Assembly: GCA_014383605.1 (NCBI GenBank) | Contig: JACNHM010000402.1 | Coordinates: 1-11,161 of the forward strand | Direction of reading: 5' to 3' | Length of the DNA stretch: 11,161 bases | From: Chloroflexota bacterium | GTDB lineage: Bacteria; Chloroflexota; Anaerolineae; UBA3071 | Shown here: piece by piece, positions 1 to 7,056 of the stretch | Layout of the letters: each line of letters opens with the position of its first letter | How positions within the stretch are numbered: position 1 is the stretch's first letter | The notes under the pieces: generated by a model | What the model saw: the letters and a program-made list of their open reading frames with translations, nothing else | What the model was told of the DNA's origin: nothing | The model's database searches: none | Translations under genes and position numbers: made by a program

Positions 1-37
1 GAGACCTTGGTCTGTTTGCCGGGGAGCAAAGATCATC

Positions 38-388
38 ATGACCGAACAGACGACTTTGGGTAGAATCGAAATCTCACCCGCGGCCATCGCCACGATCGCC
101 AGCGAGTCGGTGCTGGAATGCTATGGCGTAGTGGGCATGGCCAGCAAGAGCCTGATCGGTGGCCTGGCGCAGCTCCTACGCCCCGAGCGAGCCCGGCGGG
201 GTGTGGAGGTGCGTGTGGATGGTGAGCGCATCGTCGTGGATCTCTACGTGATCGTGGAGTACGGCACCCGTATCTCTGAAGTCGCGCAAGGCATCATGAA
301 CCGCGTCAAATACGGACTGGAGAAGACTTTAGGTGTGCCCGTGCTTGAGGTGAACGTGCACGTGCAGGGTTTGCGCATCAGCGATTAG
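38..388 (+). CDS. Asp23/Gls24 family envelope-associated protein (copy 1)
   Basis: This is a 116-residue protein of the Asp23/Gls24 (DUF322) family, small cytoplasmic proteins linked in Gram-positive bacteria to the cell envelope and alkaline stress. The family pattern is clear: an opening strand (GRIEISPAAIATIA), a central VDLYVIVEYG strand at about residues 67-76, and a closing VPVLEVNVHVQGL segment. There is no signal peptide or membrane segment, so it probably binds a membrane partner. The ATG at 38 has GGGGAG at 21-26 in front of it. It lies 50 bases upstream of fakA, the same neighbour as yloU-yloV in Bacillus subtilis, so co-transcription is likely. Residues 47-54 (RPERARRG) form a basic loop. 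A second copy closes the window. The family call is firm; the cellular role here is inferred. Confidence 0.93.
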   Translation: MTEQTTLGRIEISPAAIATIASESVLECYGVVGMASKSLIGGLAQLLRPERARRGVEVRVDGERIVVDLYVIVEYGTRISEVAQGIMNRVKYGLEKTLGVPVLEVNVHVQGLRISD

Positions 389-438
389 GGCGGCCTGCGG
401 AGCCTGCGGTTGAATCATCGGAATGGCGAGGGAAAGCA

Positions 439-2166
439 TTGGCAGCGTCAACCTTTCACAACCCGCTGACGACGGGCGGTCTCGAGCGACTGACGGACAA
501 GTACCCGCTGGGGAGCCCTGTGCTCAGCCTGGATGGTGAGGACTTCCGGGCGCTATTCCGCGCTGCCCGCGCCTGGCTGGAGCAGGATCACCAGGCCGTG
601 AATGCCCTCAACGTCTTTCCGGTTCCCGACGGCGACACGGGCACGAACATGTTGCTGACCATGCAGTCTGTTCTTGAGGAAATCAAGAGCATGCAGACCA
701 ACGATGCCGGCGAAGTGGTGAAGGCGGCAGCGCACGGGGCCTTGATGGGGGCGCGGGGCAACTCGGGGGTCATCCTCTCGCAGATCTTCCGCGGCATAGG
801 CCGCCGCCTGGAGGACGAGACCCTTGTGGATGCGGCCGAGTTGGTGGCCGCTTTTCAGATGGGATCCGATACCGCCTACAGGGGCGTGGTTCGTCCCGTG
901 GAGGGGACGATCCTCACGGTCATCCGCGAGGTGGCTGAGGCGCTGCACTCCAAGGCCTCGAACAACGATCTGCGCGTCGTTTTTGGCCACATCGTGCGCA
1001 CGGCGGCCGCGTCGGTGGAGAAAACCCCCACCTTGCTGCCCGTGCTGGCGGAGGCGGGGGTGGTGGATGCCGGGGGCCAAGGGCTCTTTCTGATCCTGGA
1101 GGGGATGCACCGCTGTTTGCAGGGCTTGGAGGTCTTCGTTGCGCCTGCCGCTGCCGTGGATCTGATCGAACATGGCGAAGTGCTGGAGGGCGAATACGGC
1201 TACGACGTGCAGTGCATCGTGCTGGGGACTGGACTGAACGTGGAGCAGATTCGCCACAACATCACCCAGATGGGCGATTCCGTGCTCGTCGTTGGCGATA
1301 GCCGCACGGTGAAAGTGCACGTACACACAGACCAGCCGGGCACTCCGCTCAACTATTGCGCCACTCTCGGTCAGATAGATCGCATCATCGTCGAAAACAT
1401 GCAGGTGCAGTACGAGCGCTTCGTGGGCGAGGGAGGGCCACGGATTGAGGAAGGTGTTCCGGCGGCTGCCCCGGTGCCGCCAGCGGCCTTGCTTTCGAGT
1501 GTTCCCTTGGGGCCTATCGGCACGGTGGCGGTGACTGTGGGAGAGGGGCTGGAGAGCGTCTTCCGCAGCCTGGGCGTGCATGCTGTCGTCCCTGGCGGCC
1601 AGACGATGAACCCCAGCACGGAAGACCTGCTCAGGGCCATCGAGGAGTTGGGGACAGACGAGGTCATCGTTTTGCCCAACAACAAGAACATCATTCTCGC
1701 CGCCCAGCAGGCCCAACAACTGTCGGACAAGACCGTCCGTGTGGTGCTCAGCAAGAGCATGCCCCAGGGCATCAGTGCGCTGCTGGTGCTGAACCAGCAG
1801 GCCGACCTGGACACCAATGCGCAGATGATGGCGGCGGCGCTGACCAGCGTGCAGACGGGCGAGGTGACCGTCGCCGTGCGCGATGTCAACCTGGGGGATA
1901 TTCAGGTGACGGCAGGCGACTTCATCGGTTTGCTGGATGACGATCTGACCGTCCGTGGCGACAGCTCTGAGGCCGTGGTCTTCGCCCTCCTGGAACGGAT
2001 GGCGGCGGAGGATTCGGAGATTATCACGTTTTACAGCGGCGAGCCGGTATCAGCGGCGGAGGCGGAAGCTCTGGAGGCCGCATTGCGGGATCGCTATCCA
2101 GAGCAGGAGATCGAGTTGGTTGACGGCGGTCAGCCGCATTATCACTACATCTTCTCTGTGGAGTAG
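439..2166 (+). CDS. fakA: Fatty acid kinase catalytic subunit FakA (DAK2/DhaL and DegV-like domains)
   Basis: FakA transfers phosphate from ATP to a fatty acid held by a FakB (DegV) protein, giving acyl-phosphate for phospholipid synthesis. The N-terminal DhaL-type kinase domain (about residues 30-230) shows the Mg-ATP motif PVPDGDTGTNM at 61-71, GARGNSG at 104-110, RPVEGTILTV at 152-161 and DAGGQG at 210-215. A middle domain has HVHT at 294-297. A proline/alanine linker (about 340-355) leads to the C-terminal FakB-docking domain with GGQTMNPSTEDLL and LPNNKN. The usual GYCTEF cysteine of the middle domain reads GYDVQC here, so a metal site there may be altered. The TTG start at 439 has GAGGGA at 428-433, but family similarity begins near residue 29. 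GTG at 520, with GGGGAG at 510-515, would give a typical 548-residue protein and is a serious alternative. Two FakB-type genes follow directly. Confidence 0.93.
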   Translation: MAASTFHNPLTTGGLERLTDKYPLGSPVLSLDGEDFRALFRAARAWLEQDHQAVNALNVFPVPDGDTGTNMLLTMQSVLEEIKSMQTNDAGEVVKAAAHGALMGARGNSGVILSQIFRGIGRRLEDETLVDAAELVAAFQMGSDTAYRGVVRPVEGTILTVIREVAEALHSKASNNDLRVVFGHIVRTAAASVEKTPTLLPVLAEAGVVDAGGQGLFLILEGMHRCLQGLEVFVAPAAAVDLIEHGEVLEGEYGYDVQCIVLGTGLNVEQIRHNITQMGDSVLVVGDSRTVKVHVHTDQPGTPLNYCATLGQIDRIIVENMQVQYERFVGEGGPRIEEGVPAAAPVPPAALLSSVPLGPIGTVAVTVGEGLESVFRSLGVHAVVPGGQTMNPSTEDLLRAIEELGTDEVIVLPNNKNIILAAQQAQQLSDKTVRVVLSKSMPQGISALLVLNQQADLDTNAQMMAAALTSVQTGEVTVAVRDVNLGDIQVTAGDFIGLLDDDLTVRGDSSEAVVFALLERMAAEDSEIITFYSGEPVSAAEAEALEAALRDRYPEQEIELVDGGQPHYHYIFSVE

Positions 2167-2178
2167 TGGGAGGCAGCT

Positions 2179-3021
2179 TTGAGCCGGATCAAGGTCGTTA
2201 CCGATAGCAGTGCCCACTTTCGACCAGGCGTTGCGGATCGGTTGGATATTGTCATTGTCCCGCAGGACGTTCATCTCGACGGCGTGACCTATCAGGAGGG
2301 CGTTGACGTCACTTCCAAGGAGTTTCTGCAGAAGATGGCGGCAGTGACGGAGATGCCCACGGTGTCGCCGCCGTCGGTGGCGACGATGGCTGAGCTGTAT
2401 CGGCAGTTGCACCGCCAGGCCGATGAGATCATCTCCTTGCACGTTTCCAGCCAACTCAGCCGCACGTGTGAGAACGCGCGAGTGGCTGCGCAGCCCCTGC
2501 TGGGCCGCTGCGACATCGTGGTGATCGACTCGCTGTCTGCCTCTTTGGGCCTGGGCATGCTCGTGGAGACGGCCGCCGAGGCGGCGGCCAGCGGAGTCAG
2601 CCTGGATGAGGTCGTGCGGCTCATCCGGGGCACGATCCCCCACGTCTACATGATCTTTCTCGTGGACGCTCTGGAGTACCTGGAGCGAGAGAAACGCATC
2701 CGCCCCTCACAGGCGGTGTTGGGAGCCATGCTGGGCATCAAACCGCTGCTGACGCTGGAGGATGGCCGACTCTTGCCCATGGAGAAGGTGCGCACGCGTG
2801 CCCTGGGGGTGGAGAAACTGCTGGATTTCATCTCCGAGTTCGTGGAGATCGAGCAACTGGCGATCCTGCAGAGCAGCTTCAGTGAGGACACGGCCCTGTT
2901 GCTGGAGGGCTTGGAACTTCTCTATCCCGACTGGGACATTCCCGTGTTCACCTACACGCCATCCCTGGCCGTGCACCTCGGCACCGAGGCCTTGGGCGTG
3001 GCCATTTATGAGAGGGTTTAG
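2179..3021 (+). CDS. DegV/FakB family fatty-acid-binding protein, divergent copy
   Basis: This 280-residue DegV-family protein is the usual length for FakB, the subunit that holds a fatty acid while FakA phosphorylates it. The fold markers are VTDSSA at residues 7-12, SSQLSRT at 90-96, VIDSLSASLGLG at 115-126, LGIKPLL at 185-191 and a late histidine at 266. Several signature positions depart from the family. The usual TSQPS reads VSPPS (62-66), LSG reads LSR (93-95), the GGR motif after LDYL reads EKR (171-173), and HxGPG reads HLGTE (266-270). It may therefore prefer a different ligand or couple to FakA differently; this is inference. The start is TTG, supported by GGGAGG at 2168-2173 five bases upstream and by the family N-terminus. 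It begins 12 bases after fakA and ends 7 bases before the next FakB-type gene. Confidence 0.9.
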   Translation: MSRIKVVTDSSAHFRPGVADRLDIVIVPQDVHLDGVTYQEGVDVTSKEFLQKMAAVTEMPTVSPPSVATMAELYRQLHRQADEIISLHVSSQLSRTCENARVAAQPLLGRCDIVVIDSLSASLGLGMLVETAAEAAASGVSLDEVVRLIRGTIPHVYMIFLVDALEYLEREKRIRPSQAVLGAMLGIKPLLTLEDGRLLPMEKVRTRALGVEKLLDFISEFVEIEQLAILQSSFSEDTALLLEGLELLYPDWDIPVFTYTPSLAVHLGTEALGVAIYERV

Positions 3022-3028
3022 CGCCGCG

Positions 3029-3868
3029 ATGTCTGACGTACAGATCGTCACCGACAGCACGACCGATATTCCCCCCGACCTGGCGGGGCGGCTGGGGATC
3101 ACCGTCATCCCCTGCCTGGTGCGCTTCGGGGAGAAGTTCTACCGCGATGGCGTGGATCTGACCCGCGAGGCCTTCTATGCGCTCTTGCGCAAGAGCCCCG
3201 TGGCCACGTCGCAGCCGCCAATAGGGGTGTTCGAGCAGATCTACCACCAGGCGGCGGAGCGGGGGCGGCAGATCATCTCCATTCACACCGCGGGCAAGCT
3301 GAGTGGCATTTACAACGCGGCCTGTGCCGCGGCGCGCAACTTGCCGCAAGCCATCGTGGAGGTGATTGACAGCCACTCTGCTTCGTTGGGAGCTGGCCTA
3401 TTGGCTGTGGCGGCAGCGGAAGCAGCGCAGAGAGGGGAGTCGCTAGCGGCCATCGCCGCCCAGGTGCAGGAGATGGTGGAGCGGGTGCGGGTATTGGCCG
3501 TGCTGGACACGCTGGACTACGTGCGCCGCGGCGGCCGCGTGACCTGGGCTTTGGCCATGATCGGCTCGCTGTTGTCCATCAAGCCCTTGGTGATGCTCAA
3601 GGAAGGGCAGGTGGATCTGTTGGAGCGGCCGCGCACGCTGTCTGCCGCCCTGCGTCGTCTGGTGGAAAGGGTCGGTGAGTTTGGCGCTCTGGAGCAAGTG
3701 TGGGTCTTGCACACGCAGGCTCCGGAGGCGGCTGCCCGCCTGGCGGACATGTTGTCCAGCATCTTCCCCCGCGAGCGGATGGTCATCGCCGAAGCCGGCG
3801 TGGCCATCGCTGCCCACACCGGGCCGGGCGCGGTCGGCGTGGCTTGTTTGGTGGGTCTCAATCCATGA
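3029..3868 (+). CDS. fakB: DegV/FakB family fatty-acid-binding protein, canonical copy
   Basis: This 279-residue protein keeps all the usual FakB signatures: VTDSTTDIP at residues 7-15, TSQPP at 60-64, KLSGIYNAA at 90-98, LDYVRRGGRV at 162-171 with the conserved arginine, and HTGPGAVGVA at 263-272. In characterised FakB proteins the Thr/Ser of the first motif, the Ser of LSG and the late His contact the fatty acid carboxylate or phosphate; all are present. It would deliver acyl chains to FakA and release acyl-phosphate to the acyltransferase PlsY. ATG 3029 fits the family N-terminus and has GAGAGGG at 3010-3016. An in-frame ATG at 3008 inside the previous gene would add seven residues and is less likely. 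Its TGA overlaps the recG start as ATGA (3865-3868), which suggests translational coupling. The exact lipid specificity cannot be read from sequence. Confidence 0.92.
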   Translation: MSDVQIVTDSTTDIPPDLAGRLGITVIPCLVRFGEKFYRDGVDLTREAFYALLRKSPVATSQPPIGVFEQIYHQAAERGRQIISIHTAGKLSGIYNAACAAARNLPQAIVEVIDSHSASLGAGLLAVAAAEAAQRGESLAAIAAQVQEMVERVRVLAVLDTLDYVRRGGRVTWALAMIGSLLSIKPLVMLKEGQVDLLERPRTLSAALRRLVERVGEFGALEQVWVLHTQAPEAAARLADMLSSIFPRERMVIAEAGVAIAAHTGPGAVGVACLVGLNP

Positions 3869-6348
3869 CCGCAGTTTTCGAACGTTTGCAGAAAGTCCTG
3901 AATCTGGAACGACGCCAGGGGTATCGCAATCGGGCCGTCATTGGCGGCATGGCTCGTTTCGCCGAGCGCTGGGAAGAGGATGCCCTGGGCACAGTGGCCG
4001 ATGCGCGGCAGGCCGCGCTGGTCAAGGAGATCGTCTTCCTGCTCAACAGCTATTCTGCGGCCGAGGACCGCCCCGGTCGCCAACGCCTCGTCGAGGACAT
4101 TCTGGGCAAGGCGGAGCAGGCCGCTTCGCCAGTGGCCGAGGCGGCGCCGGCGGCAGAGCAGCGCGCAGCGCTACCGCCGCCCCAGCCGGCGCAACCCCCG
4201 GCGAAAGAATCGGAGCCTCCCCGTGCGCCCCGGCAGCCGGCGCGGCGTCCTGCAGCGCCACCGCCTTCCCAGCCGGAGGCCACAGGACTGGACGCCCCCG
4301 TGACTCGTCTGCCGAACGTGGGGCCGCGCAACTCCCAGAAGCTGGAGCGGCTGGGCGCGCGCACGGTGGGCGATCTGCTGTACCTTTTCCCCCGCCGCTA
4401 CGACGACTACAGCCTACTGAAGACCATTGACCGCCTGCAGTACGGCGAAGAGGTCACCATCATCGGCAACGTCTGGGACATCCAGAGCCGCCAGGGCCAT
4501 CGGCGGAACATCACCATCGTCAACGCCGTTGTGGGCGACGCCACCGGCACCATCCAGGTGACCTGGTTCAATCCCTACATCACCCGCCTGCTGCGCCCAG
4601 GGCGCACCGTGGTTCTCAGCGGCAAGGTGGATGAGCGTCTGGGGCGGCTGGTGATGGTTTCACCGGCCTGGGAACCGCTGGACAAGGACTTGATCCACAC
4701 AGGGCGGCTGGTTCCGGTCTATCCGCTGACGGAAGGGATCAGTGCCCGCTGGCTGCGGCGGCTGATGAAGCAGGCCGTGGATGCCTGGGCCAAGCGTTTA
4801 CGTGACTACCTGCCCGAGGCCGTGCGCGAGCACGCCGGCCTGCTCGCCTTGGGCAAGGCCATCGAGCAGATTCACTTCCCTGACAGCCAGGAGCTGCTGG
4901 AGGTGGCGCGGCGTCGCCTGGCCTTCGACGAGTTCTTCCTCATCCAGATGGGGGCGCTGCGGCTGCGACACGCCTGGCGCAGCCAGCCGGGGCGGGCCCT
5001 GGAGGTGGAGGCGGCGCACCTGGGAGCGTACCGGGCGGCTCTGCCTTTCCACTTGACGGCGGCCCAGGAGCGCACCCTCTCCGACATCGCGGCCGATCTG
5101 GCCCAGCCGCAGCCGATGAATCGCCTCCTGCAGGGCGACGTGGGCTCGGGCAAGACGGCAGTGGCCGCGGCGGCCATGTGGATCGCCGTGGGCAACGGCG
5201 CGCAAGCGGCGATCATGGCCCCCACGGAGATCCTGGCCGAGCAGCATTACCTCAGCCTCTCCGCGCTGTTCGAGAACCTGCAGCATCCGCAGCGGCAGGA
5301 GCCGCTGCGCCTGGCGCTGCTCATCGGCAGCCTGAAACCTCAGGAAAAGGAGGCCACGCAGGCGGCCATCGCCGCTGGCGAAGTGGACATCGCCATCGGC
5401 ACCCATGCGCTGATCCAGGAAGTGGTCAGTTTCCACGACCTGGCCTTCGTGGTCATTGACGAACAGCACCGCTTTGGTGTGCAACAGCGCGCCGCGCTGC
5501 GGCAAAAGGGCTACCATCCCCACGTGTTGGTGATGAGCGCCACGCCCATTCCCCGCTCGCTGGCCCTGACCGTCTACGGCGACCTGGACCTTTCCACCAT
5601 TGACGAGCTGCCGCCGGGCCGCCAGCCCATCAAGACGCGCTGGATCAGGCCCTGGGAGCGGGAGCGGGCCTACGTCTTCTTGCGCCATCAGGTGGAGGAG
5701 GGGCGGCAGGCCTTCATCATCTGCCCGCTGGTGGAGGAGTCGGAGACGCTGGATGCCAAGGCCGCCGTGGAGGAGCATCAGCGGTTGCAGAAGCAGGTCT
5801 TTCCCGACCTGCGCCTGGGGCTGCTGCACGGGCGTCTGAAGGGGGAGGAAAAAGAGGCGGTGATGCGGGCCTTCCGCGAGCGCGAATTGGACATCCTGGT
5901 CTCCACTTCTGTGGTGGAGGTGGGCATTGACGTGCCCAACGCCACAGTGATGCTGGTGGAGGGGGCTGAGCGCTTTGGCCTGGCGCAGTTGCATCAGTTC
6001 CGCGGCCGCGTGGGGCGGGGCGAGCAACCCTCGTATTGTCTGCTGGTTTCCCAAGTCGGTGAGGGAGATGCCGCTGAGCGGCTGCAAGCCCTGGTGGATT
6101 CGCAGGATGGCTTCGTGTTGGCCGAGAAAGACCTGGAGCTGCGCGGGCCAGGGGACTTCTTCGGTACCCGCCAGAGCGGCCTGCCGGAGCTGCGGATGGC
6201 TCAACTGAGCGATCTGCGCACGCTGGAGCTGGCGCGGGCGGAGGCGCAGAAGCTCTTTGCCGAAGATCCCGACCTGAAGCAGCCAGCGCACCGCTTGCTG
6301 GCGCGGCAGGTGGCCCGCTTCTGGCGCGGGCAAGGTGATCTGAGCTAA
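3865..6348 (+). CDS. recG: ATP-dependent DNA helicase RecG with N-terminal extension
   Basis: RecG is a superfamily 2 helicase that remodels stalled replication forks and Holliday junctions. The protein is 827 residues, longer than the 693 of E. coli. Residues 1-85 look helical. Residues 88-143 are a proline/alanine-rich linker. The family core then starts with VTRLPNVGPRNSQKLERLG (helix-hairpin-helix-like) and the OB-fold wedge domain (about 190-270). Helicase motifs are intact: Walker A GDVGSGKT at 424-431, DEQH at 532-535, SAT at 558-560, the LHGRLKGEEKE segment at 654-664 and QFRGRVGRG at 711-719. The C-terminal DLELRGPGDFFGTRQSG (756-772) is typical of RecG. The start at ATG 3865 overlaps the fakB stop; upstream in-frame codons lie within fakB. 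The extension recalls the helical N-terminal domain of Thermotoga RecG. The gene ends in tandem in-frame stops, TAA then TAG. Confidence 0.97.
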   Translation: MTAVFERLQKVLNLERRQGYRNRAVIGGMARFAERWEEDALGTVADARQAALVKEIVFLLNSYSAAEDRPGRQRLVEDILGKAEQAASPVAEAAPAAEQRAALPPPQPAQPPAKESEPPRAPRQPARRPAAPPPSQPEATGLDAPVTRLPNVGPRNSQKLERLGARTVGDLLYLFPRRYDDYSLLKTIDRLQYGEEVTIIGNVWDIQSRQGHRRNITIVNAVVGDATGTIQVTWFNPYITRLLRPGRTVVLSGKVDERLGRLVMVSPAWEPLDKDLIHTGRLVPVYPLTEGISARWLRRLMKQAVDAWAKRLRDYLPEAVREHAGLLALGKAIEQIHFPDSQELLEVARRRLAFDEFFLIQMGALRLRHAWRSQPGRALEVEAAHLGAYRAALPFHLTAAQERTLSDIAADLAQPQPMNRLLQGDVGSGKTAVAAAAMWIAVGNGAQAAIMAPTEILAEQHYLSLSALFENLQHPQRQEPLRLALLIGSLKPQEKEATQAAIAAGEVDIAIGTHALIQEVVSFHDLAFVVIDEQHRFGVQQRAALRQKGYHPHVLVMSATPIPRSLALTVYGDLDLSTIDELPPGRQPIKTRWIRPWERERAYVFLRHQVEEGRQAFIICPLVEESETLDAKAAVEEHQRLQKQVFPDLRLGLLHGRLKGEEKEAVMRAFRERELDILVSTSVVEVGIDVPNATVMLVEGAERFGLAQLHQFRGRVGRGEQPSYCLLVSQVGEGDAAERLQALVDSQDGFVLAEKDLELRGPGDFFGTRQSGLPELRMAQLSDLRTLELARAEAQKLFAEDPDLKQPAHRLLARQVARFWRGQGDLS

Positions 6349-6403
6349 TAGAGACCGCCTGGGGCAGGCTATCAGACGTTGTGCGACAGTTTAGGATTGG
6401 ATC

Positions 6404-6931
6404 ATGACTATTGCGGTTTACCCTGGCACTTTCGACCCGGTGCACTACGGACACATGGACATCGCCAAGCGAGCGGCGACGCTGTTCGGCGAACTCGTCG
6501 TGGCTGTCTACGACAGGCCGTCCAAGCAGATCCTTTTCCCCACGGCGGAGCGGGTGGCCATGTGCCAGGAAGCCTTTGCCGATCTGCCCAACGTGCGTGT
6601 CAGCGCCTATCGGGCGCTGACGGTGGATTTCACCCGCCAGGTGAGCGCTCAGGTCATCGTGCGCGGCCTGCGCGCTCTTTCCGACTTCGAGTTTGAGTTT
6701 CACATGGCGCTGATGAACAAGAAGCTGGCGCCGGACATCGAGTTCGTCTGCTTGATGACCAGCCTGGAGTACGCCTATCTCAGCGCCACGACGCTGAAGG
6801 AGATCGCTTTTCTGGGCGGCGACATCTGTTCTCTGGCACCGGCCCACGTCCAGGCGGCCCTGCGCCGCCGTTTTGAGGCCGCCAGCGATGCCGAGATACC
6901 GTTGGTGCCCATGAGTGCCTTGCGTGATTGA
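6404..6931 (+). CDS. coaD: Phosphopantetheine adenylyltransferase CoaD
   Basis: CoaD transfers AMP from ATP to 4'-phosphopantetheine, giving dephospho-CoA, the penultimate step of coenzyme A synthesis; CoA also supplies the acyl carrier prosthetic group used by the fatty acid enzymes nearby. The nucleotidyltransferase motif is PGTFDPVHYGH at residues 7-17, with HYGH as the HxGH element. The segment IVRGLRALSDFEFEFHMALMN at about 84-104 is highly characteristic. The second signature, usually ISSTxxKE, reads LSATTLKEI, followed by LGGD and a closing VQAALRRRF helix. At 175 residues it is about 15 longer than usual; the excess is at the C-terminus. A weak AGGA at 6393-6396 precedes the ATG. It starts 55 bases after recG. 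In actinobacteria an rsmD gene commonly sits between these two genes, and it is absent here. Confidence 0.96.
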   Translation: MTIAVYPGTFDPVHYGHMDIAKRAATLFGELVVAVYDRPSKQILFPTAERVAMCQEAFADLPNVRVSAYRALTVDFTRQVSAQVIVRGLRALSDFEFEFHMALMNKKLAPDIEFVCLMTSLEYAYLSATTLKEIAFLGGDICSLAPAHVQAALRRRFEAASDAEIPLVPMSALRD

Positions 6932-7036
6932 TGTGGTTGTGTGGTCGTGTGGTCGCATGGTCTGATTGTCGCATGGTCTGATTGTCGCCTGCATGGCTGG
7001 CGAGGGCAGGCGACGAACCGACCACCTGACCACCTG
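6932..7036 (+). repeat. Word-repeat intergenic element with tandem and inverted copies
   Basis: This spacer between coaD and the SepIVA-like gene is built from a few short words. GTGGTC-type words fill 6941-6954. A perfect 16-base unit (GTCGCATGGTCTGATT) is repeated head to tail at 6952-6967 and 6968-6983, then begins a third time. The unit ACCACCTG occurs twice in tandem at 7021-7036 and is partly complementary to the left-hand words. A perfect 9-base inverted repeat, GTCGCCTGC at 6984-6992 and GCAGGCGAC at 7006-7014, lies in the middle. No run of T follows, so it is not a typical intrinsic terminator. It most likely belongs to an interspersed family of structured repeats. Confidence 0.8.
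6974..7024 (+). other. Imperfect long hairpin inside the repeat element
   Basis: The 9-base stem 6984-6992 with 7006-7014 encloses a 13-base loop. Outward it continues with a G-U pair (6983-7015), a U-A pair (6982-7016), a mismatch, a G-C pair, another mismatch and then five pairs, TGGTC at 6974-6978 with GACCA at 7020-7024. In RNA this could form a structure just ahead of the ribosome binding site of the next gene. It could act in termination, processing or translation control; which one cannot be told from sequence. Confidence 0.6.
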
Positions 7037-7039
7037 AGC

Positions 7040-7047
7040 AAAGGAGG
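7040..7047 (+). promoter_or_regulatory. Near-perfect Shine-Dalgarno sequence
   Basis: AAAGGAGG lies nine bases before ATG 7057 and is followed by GTGATC, so with one extra G the complement to the 16S 3' end continues beyond the core. It is the best ribosome binding site in the window. It decides the start: the in-frame GTG at 7048 touches the Shine-Dalgarno core and is too close to be used. Confidence 0.85.
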
Positions 7048-7056
7048 GTGATCACT

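Noticed and set aside
553..1719. Long open frame on the minus strand opposite fakA (388 codons)
   Set aside because: The composition is the typical reverse shadow of a coding strand with high third-position GC; fakA motifs are complete on the plus strand.
4798..6333. Long open frame on the minus strand opposite recG (511 codons)
   Set aside because: It is a GC-rich shadow of the recG frame, rich in His, Gln, Leu and Arg with no recognisable domain, and recG is intact on the other strand.
6351..6407. Open frame overlapping the coaD ATG, considered as an rsmD remnant
   Set aside because: The roughly 18 residues do not resemble the RsmD C-terminus, and the frame runs back into recG in a non-coding register.
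6952..6983. Possible CRISPR repeats
   Set aside because: The two 16-base copies are adjacent with no spacers, and there are no cas genes.
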